Assembly (NCBI GenBank): GCA_002794735.1
Contig: NBAZ01000002.1
Location: forward strand, 2,418,001-2,482,000
DNA from: Pyrrhoderma lamaoense
Lineage: Eukaryota; Basidiomycota; Agaricomycetes; Hymenochaetales; Hymenochaetaceae
DNA: 64,000 bases
Direction: 5' to 3'
Position numbers and translations under genes: made by a program. The notes beneath the pieces were generated by a model. It was given only the letters and a program-made list of their open reading frames with translations, searched no databases and was not told the origin of the DNA. Each line of letters opens with the position of its first letter. Position 1 is the first letter of the stretch. Below are positions 59,153-64,000 of the stretch, piece by piece.

Positions 59153-61254
59153 ATGGGTACGAGTCCGCGTCCCCATACGCCACATGCCGAGTTAAGTACC
59201 TACAACCACGGAGTTGGGTACGGAAACGAAGAAGACCAAGAAGGTTATCACAGTGACACCCCGAGCGAACAGAGCCAGGATCTAGCTAGAAGGATTTTGG
59301 AACAGCAGAAACAGCTTAGAGAAGGACGACCGTCTTCAATTGACATGGCGCTCGATATGGAAAGACAGCTAGAGTCGGACGTGGAAGACCATGAACACGA
59401 ACACGAACATGAACATGAACATACTAAACAACACGAAGACAAGAACGATGTGGACGAAGGTGCTTTGAGGCCCGAATCAAGTGGGACAGAGTACCTTGAC
59501 GAAGTTGACATAAACGCGCCAACCACACCCGCAAACGCTAAAGAAAGATATCCATCTGCTCTTGGGAAAGTGAAGTTGGAAGAGGAGTCTGGGTCTAGAC
59601 GTGTTTCTCTCGACCCGCATGTCCTTTCAGCTATCATTGCGAACTTGCGTGCGGATCTGGAGAATGCCACGCGTGAAAGGGATGCGCTCACAGCTGAGCT
59701 GGAGCGTGTGCCGGCACGGGAGGCAGAGTTGAGAGAAGCATTAGCTCTCATGACGGAGCGTGCTGCTGAGTTAGAAGCTGAACTTGCGAAGTTGAGGAGG
59801 AAGAGTCAGGAAGATGATGAGTCTATTCAAATGCTGAGAACGAAAGTTGAGGAGAGCAGGTAAGCCCATCTGCAGTGTTGCCTTTCTCTATCACTTTTAC
59901 TCATAGACAACTTCTTACGTTGTGGCTTTATATGTAGACGTGGACTTATGCGCCTTCAGACCGAGAACAAGCGCATGAGTATGATGTCTGTTGACACTGG
60001 TCGTGCAAATTCTCTGTTCGGTGCAGGACCCTCTTCATCAAAGCGTGCTTCTTTCACGCCTCTCACGGGTTCAGGTGCTGGACGTGTCCCAAATCACAGA
60101 CGAATTTCGTCTGTCTCCGAACCACCCTCTTTGCTCGACTTCAATGGAGGTGATACTGCCAGTTTAAAGCTATCACCGTCTAAAGCCGGGCGTGCCATCT
60201 CACTTCCAGATGACTCTGCACAAGATGATGCAAAGAAAGCCCGTCGTTCATCAGCTTTCTATGGTGGTATGCCTTTCCAACCTCCTTCCCGTTCTGGCGC
60301 AACTTCTCCTGTTTTTGACTCACAAGAAGTCAGCTTTAATGATATGATATCTGTTTCTCAAGCACAGGCCCAGGCGGCTCAAGCCCAAGCACAGATTGAA
60401 GCCCTTATTCGCGAACGTGACGCAGCACACTCAATGCTTGCGATGGCTAAACAAGAGCTAGCAGAAGCTCAGGACGCACGAGAAGCGTCCGAGCACTGCG
60501 TTGTTGCGCTTCGAACCTTCATCAGTGCAAATGGTGTTGGTGAAGATGGTATTGCCTCTTCTGGAGGTGAGATACTCAAACTTCCGCCTTTACCAACGGA
60601 AAAGAATGCAGATGATGAGGCAGACCGAATCTCTACTCCCATCAAAAGACCAACGATTGGTACCGGTTGGTCCTTTGGTAAGCTTTGGCGCACAGATTCA
60701 GGTGGACAAACAGGTTCAAGCGGCCTTTCTCCTGCCGATTCAGCTCCCAGACGATCGTCGGAGTCTACTACAGTAACTACCCCTGTCAGTATGCCTTCAA
60801 GTTTCGGCCCAGGCGCAAATCTCAGTGTAACGAATCCCACAACAACCCCTGCCCAGTCCTTCTCTCGCAAATTAGGTGGATTCTTTGGAGGCGAGGACAA
60901 TCTGTAACGTCAATTGCTTCTTTCTCTAGCTCTTCTAGTGCTGCGCATCCTCCGATAGCACATGGTCAGCAAGAGCCTATTGCAAATGGGCTGGGCTCTG
61001 ATGATGAGCAGGAACCTGGAGAAGAGACACGCGTCCCAAGTGCAAGCGCTAGTGTGAGCACAGGCGGTATGAGCGCCGATGATGGCCCCTCAGAGCCTGT
61101 TAGTCCTGATATTGAGATAAATAATGTTGTGATGGTCAAGGATACTTCGATGGAGAGTATTGGACCTGTCCCAGCGATTGAACCAGAGATTGTTGGAAAG
61201 CAGCAGGCTAAAGTTGACCCCGCTCCAGCTGCCACTGATAACGTACTTGTTTAA
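59153..61254 (+). CDS. Coiled-coil protein of unknown function
   Basis: Two exons. Exon 1: MGTSPRPHTPHAELSTYNHG, a His-Glu repeat (HEHEHEHEHEHT near residue 85), then a heptad-rich coiled coil (LRADLENATRERDALTAELE, LREALALMTERAAELEAELA, LRRKSQEDDESIQMLRTKVE). After a 60-nt intron: RGLMRLQTENKRMSMMSVDT, a Ser-rich segment, RRISSVSEPPSLLDF and a second coiled coil (SQAQAQAAQAQAQIEALIRE, AAHSMLAMAKQELAEAQDAR). Further on come GTGWSFGKLWR and SFSRKLGGFFGGEDN. The frame then shifts by one missing T at 60901 and continues SVTSIASFSSSSSAAHPPIA ... PAPAATDNVLV to 61254; read straight on, the protein would stop at 60907. Probably a cytoskeletal or trafficking scaffold, but no family is recognised. 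Confidence 0.75.
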
Positions 61255-62557
61255 GCACAGCGTAGAGGGAGTGGTTTAAACATTGTTTATGACTTAATGA
61301 GCTTAAACCTTTATCTTTTTCCCCCTCTGGCACTCTTTTGATATGATCACATCCCCTCCCTTTTTGTCTTGGTTTTTCCCATTCTGTTTCTTGCTTTGTT
61401 GCGATCCGTATTATCTATATAATACTAATAATAATCTTAAAGTTTGGAATCCACGACTCTACTATATACGGCATGTGATTGCACGATCTTAACGATTTCC
61501 TCCTATGCTTTATCTTTACGACCCTTTAAGGTGTTTTTCCTCTTCCATCCTGTCTACCGACCACCTCTTATGTAATACAGGCTTTTTCGTCTTCTTCTCT
61601 CTTTCTTTTAATACCGCTAATGTTGATACCAGTTGAAACAATGTAATATTCACAAGGAAAACGTAATATGATGAAATTCAATTTATCCTCGAACATGCCA
61701 ATGCTAGCACTCTAATCCAAAAGGAGTGACGAGCCAGTTTGCCATCTACCCTCCTATTATTTTTTCAAATGATTACTCATTATTTTTTATTAATAGTGAA
61801 TCTGAAAAAAACTGGACCCTCATAACCCATCATGAGCAAACTGCATTAACCAATTATGCTACAATCAAAAGAGTACGTGGTTCTCACTATCACCAACCAG
61901 TGATTATTATTTTAGTCTAGAACTTGATATAGCATTCTATACACTTAAAGCGTCAGTGTCTTCTAGTACCCTTCTTAGCATTAAATTTGTGAACAGTGAA
62001 CATAGGGGTTCAACCTTTGAGGATCATTCTCTCTTATACTCTTAGGCTTTCTTTCATCATACCTTTTACGATCTATACATTAGCTACAGTGCTATGGCTT
62101 GTACCTTCTTCGGTTGCTTCATTAATCCTTTTTATCGTGGCTGATATAATTTCTGACGACCTCAACTTTGTGGTCTTGTGATGTGATGTATTTCGTATGA
62201 GCTGGTGAGCACGTTCGATAAAATGATCATTTTTGATGGAATCTTGAGTGATATCCACCGTGTTTCGTGGGTGTGGTGCACGACGAAAATAACGAATGCA
62301 TTGCTAAGATAACTCTGATGAATATGAACACACGTACGGAATACCACGCAACTACTCACAGTGATGAGAACGCTCCAGTCTGTTGTTATGGGATTGTAAC
62401 TATGTATTCGAGAATCCGTTATATTGATGTTATATTATAACGAAAAGTATGTTACATATCTAAAGTAAGGTCTACATACAGATAGAGTTTTTAAACTGCA
62501 TACAATGGAGTTTCATCGTTTCATCCAATAAAAGCAGAGACACTTCCAAACCCTATT
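61255..62557. other. Convergent 3' intergenic region of 1.3 kb
   Basis: Between the coiled-coil gene (+) and the PDCD2/Tsr4 gene (-). AT-rich, with short ORFs (61726-61920, 61996-62181) without features. Nothing else supportable. Confidence 0.45.
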
Positions 62558-64000
62558 TTATTCCTCCCATTGAACGAGGACCAATTCTTCAGTCCACAAC
62601 CCCTTCTCTTGGATAGAAGCAGGAGTTGAAGAGTCTTTTCCATAACAGTCTTTTGCACATGAGAAAACCATACATGTACCCCATTCCATGCCGTGTTTTC
62701 CCTTCCCCTGACGTGCCAGGAGGCGCTCGACTTCTTCCTTGCGAGTGGCAGAGATATCTTCTGTCTCACTTGAGGGCTTCTTGGTTTCATCGGTTGATGG
62801 TGGGTTGATAGTTTTGTCGGGTTGATTATCACTATCGACTTTGCCTGGAGAAGTCTCTGACTCCGTGTTTTTGTTTTCAGAAAGTGATGACGATTTTGAA
62901 GTTGCAGTTGACTGTCTTGATTGTAAAACCGAAATCAAGTTTGGCATCAATTGACATTCGAATGTACGAGGTCCACCACATAAGGAGCAAGGAGTGATTA
63001 TTTTACTTTGTGAACTGTAAACACGTCTGGCTGGTGTTACAGTACTAGGTTTTATGTTGATGCTTTCCCGGGGAGAATGAGACGGGAAAAGCTCAGTGAA
63101 AATTTTGTCGTGAGCATAAGGAAGGGGCGTTCCTCCAAGCTCGTAACTATCAGATGAACGAGCCGATAAGTGAAAGATTGAATAAACTCGTGTTTTGTTT
63201 TTCAAAAATCAACTCAACGACTCACCGAATACATTGCTCTCCTTCATAGCCGGCTATTTTCGCAAATTTCTCAAATACCTTATCAAGTTCAAGACTATCC
63301 TCGTATCCTTCCATAGCGCTATCCCATGCTCTAGCATCTTTCTCAAGCTCCTTCTCTTTCTTTGCTTCTCCTTTCTTACTCTTCGCAAGGCCATCCGTGA
63401 CAGAATCATCGAGCATCTCAGAGGCCAGAGCCTCTTTTGGTATCCGTTGACGAGGAGCCGGAGGTACATACTCATTCGCAGTAGACATGTACAGCGGCGG
63501 AGTATATGCCGGTGCGGAAAGCCATGGTGAAGAGGAGTCGGGTGAGTGGGCTGGTGCAGTGAGAGGTTCTGAGTCCCCTTCGAGTCTTCAAGTTCGTCTT
63601 CGGATTCCAGGTCGGAAGTAGGAGGTGATTCGGCATCGGTTTCTTCAACCTTTTCCTCTTCCGTAGGGGCGGTGCCAAAGAGCTGTGACCCAAGTCCGCC
63701 GCCTACGCCAAAACCAGCGGAGCCGCCGAAAAAACCTGTAGAATTTGATGAAGCTGCATTCATCTGGAGAAAATAACCACTGTTCAATAAGATGCTGTAT
63801 TGATATAATTCATGGAAATTGATAGGAAATTGAAGTACATATTGAGTCATAGATACGTACCGAGAAAGGATTAACTTTTAATGCTTCTTTCCGCTTTTCC
63901 TCTTCTTGAATAGCTTTCTCACGTAGTAAATCTTTTTCTCTCTGTCGGGCATGTTTCTTCTCTAGTTTGGCTGCATAAGAAGCATTATATCGTAATCCGC
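62558..64000 (-). CDS. TSR4: PDCD2/Tsr4 family protein, 5' end outside window
   Basis: Cytosolic chaperone of ribosomal protein uS5 (Rps2) needed for 40S assembly. Visible from LRYNASYAAKLEKKHARQRE, EKAIQEEEKRKEALKVNPFS, then after an intron SSNSTGFFGGSAGFGVGGGL and FGTAPTEEEKVEETDAESPP. It continues as EGDSEPLTAPAHSPDSSSPW, PPLYMSTANEYVPPAPRQRI, WDSAMEGYEDSLELDKVFEK, FAKIAGYEGEQCIRYELGGT, PLPYA, CSLCGGPRTFECQLMPNLIS and the C-terminal GKHGMEWGTCMVFSCAKDC. The CxxCGGPRTFECQLMP and WGT--V--C--DC blocks define the PDCD2_C domain. Between LEDS and EGDSE the frame shifts by one missing base near 63582. The N-terminal half (first zinc module) lies beyond 64000. Confidence 0.92.

Noticed and set aside
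59248..59751. 167-codon minus-strand ORF opposite the coiled-coil gene
   Set aside because: Pure antisense shadow: its Ser/Cys-rich text (SSCCLVCSCSCSCSCSW) is the complement of the His-Glu repeat, and the plus strand has clear heptads and a conserved exon structure.

Overview
The window is nuclear DNA of a filamentous basidiomycete, most likely a mushroom-forming agaricomycete. Genes are cut by many short introns (about 45-70 nt, GTRNGT donors, YAG acceptors) on both strands, and several proteins have the shape usual in that class, above all the YAT-type amino acid permease and the DEP-RhoGEF-PH-CNH Rho1 activator. No bacterial, viral or organellar features were seen, and no intact transposon.

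Layout, left to right. 1-3.4 kb (-): a 3'-truncated dienelactone hydrolase and a leucine-rich-repeat protein. 4.2-6.7 kb (-): a DHA1 drug/polyamine-type MFS transporter. 7.7-9.8 kb (+): ADE16/17, the bifunctional last enzyme of purine synthesis. 10.2-14.2 kb (-): a GRAM-TBC-EF-hand Rab GAP. 15.1-16.8 kb (-): two unrecognised small proteins, one membrane-bound. 17.1-18.5 kb (-) and 18.8-19.8 kb (+): a divergent alpha/beta hydrolase and an RRT8/EI24-like membrane protein. 20.4-21.2 kb (-) and 21.4-23.0 kb (+): a divergent EngB-type GTPase and WDR5/Swd3. 23.7-25.8 kb (+) and 26.3-27.2 kb (-): a convergent DHH-family protein and the Zim17-type mitochondrial zinc finger. 27.2-34.5 kb: a gene-poor block full of microsatellites. 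34.5-36.6 kb (+): amino acid permease. 36.6-39.6 kb: another gene-poor stretch. 39.6-41.6 kb (-) and 42.2-48.4 kb (+): a divergent METTL2/Trm140-type tRNA m3C methyltransferase and a Rom2/Rgf-type Rho GEF that carries two DH domains in tandem. 49.4-51.9 kb (+): glutamate decarboxylase. 52.6-53.4 kb (+): a small unrecognised protein. 54.7-58.1 kb (+): a CUE-CCCH-DUF1771-Smr protein related to Cue2/N4BP2. 59.2-61.3 kb (+): a coiled-coil protein. 62.6-64 kb (-): a PDCD2/Tsr4 protein truncated at its 5' end by the window edge.

The genes are housekeeping and do not form one pathway. They cover purine synthesis, vesicle traffic, cell-wall signalling, tRNA modification, the GABA shunt, chromatin, mitochondrial protein folding and mRNA/ribosome quality control.

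The most important technical observation is that at least twelve sites inside conserved exons show a reading-frame change of the same sense (one base missing), mostly in 2-4-base homopolymers. They hit essential genes (ADE17, WDR5, PDCD2/Tsr4, ROM2). This is better explained by uncorrected long-read base-calling errors than by pseudogenes, so the genes below are annotated as intact with sequence gaps noted. The best biological leads are the tandem DH domains of the Rho GEF, a 327-nt in-frame stop-free candidate intron in glutamate decarboxylase, the large insertion in the tRNA methyltransferase, and the CUE-CCCH-Smr architecture.
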